Translations under genes and position numbers: made by a program | Part shown: positions 63,906 through 64,000 of the stretch, one piece after another | How positions within the stretch are numbered: the stretch's first letter is position 1 | Layout of the letters: the number at the start of each line of letters is the position of its first letter | The notes under the pieces: model-generated | Seen by the model: the letters and a program-made list of their open reading frames with translations, nothing else | Databases searched by the model: none | Told to the model about the DNA's origin: nothing | NCBI RefSeq assembly: GCF_022346605.1 | Contig: NZ_JAKRNT010000005.1 | Coordinates: forward strand, 208,718-272,717 | Direction: 5' to 3' | DNA length: 64,000 nt | Source: Sporosarcina sp. ACRSL | GTDB taxonomy: Bacteria; Bacillota; Bacilli; Bacillales_A; Planococcaceae

Positions 63906-64000
63906 CGGCAAGTTTGCGCAGCCGGGATACACAGTGACGCGATTCACAAAAAATAAATTAAAAAAATAGGCTATATATAGCGTTTACACCGATTGTGCCG

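Overview
The window is a chromosomal segment of a motile, competence-gene-bearing Gram-positive bacterium of the order Bacillales, most likely Planococcaceae (Sporosarcina-like). This is inferred from gene order and protein sequence, not from a database search. The backbone follows the Bacillus subtilis order degV-comFA-comFC-yvyF-flgM-flgN-flgK-flgL-yviE-fliW-csrA-hag, then flaG-fliD-fliS-fliT-hpf-secA-prfB-cccB-ftsE-ftsX-ctpB-minJ-csbA. comFB is absent, and the block is split by about 30 kb of other genes between hag and flaG.

Layout. 1-1.75 kb: a short flagellin paralogue running off the left edge and a divergent FliS-like chaperone gene, with two face-to-face SigD-type promoters between them, then a 20-unit array of 21-bp repeats. 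1.8-4.8 kb: enoyl-CoA hydratase, an EAL-HDOD protein and degV. 5.1-13.0 kb: comFA/comFC, yvyF, a GNAT enzyme and the late flagellar operon through fliW-csrA. 13.1-15.3 kb: the main flagellin gene hag, with a SigD promoter and CsrA sites, interrupted near its 3' end by two group I introns. 15.3-23.2 kb: an AT-rich accessory island with a HEPN-like protein, a free-standing LAGLIDADG endonuclease, a phage DnaD-type replication gene, an unknown gene and a three-gene ABC-3C conflict system. 23.3-31.4 kb: a peptide/nickel-type ABC importer operon containing a beta-lactamase-fold gene, then a gamma-glutamyltransferase. 31.6-44.0 kb: a STAND/TPR/BTAD activator, a Liv-type transporter and four acyl-CoA-type enzymes, probably an uncharacterised catabolic unit. 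44.1-50.4 kb: HemAT, flaG-fliD-fliS-fliT, a chemoreceptor and a PilZ protein. 50.5-63.9 kb: hpf, secA, prfB (with +1 programmed frameshift), cccB, ftsEX with a CwlO-like hydrolase, a membrane protein/thioredoxin pair, ctpB, minJ and csbA.

How the parts work together. FlgM/SigD, FliW/CsrA and the chaperones FlgN, FliS and FliT control and feed export of hook-associated proteins, cap and flagellin. Removing both hag introns at the predicted sites gives a 428-residue flagellin with the canonical C-terminus. Intron 1 must be spliced to make a usable subunit. Intron 2 carries at its own 5' end an in-frame substitute for the final 14 residues plus stop, so spliced and unspliced messages would give two full-length flagellins differing at two C-terminal residues. 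I consider this the most remarkable feature of the window.

A second recurrent theme is four arrays of degenerate 20-21 bp repeats, each just after a gene or operon end, each with a different core sequence but the same spacing of about two helical turns.
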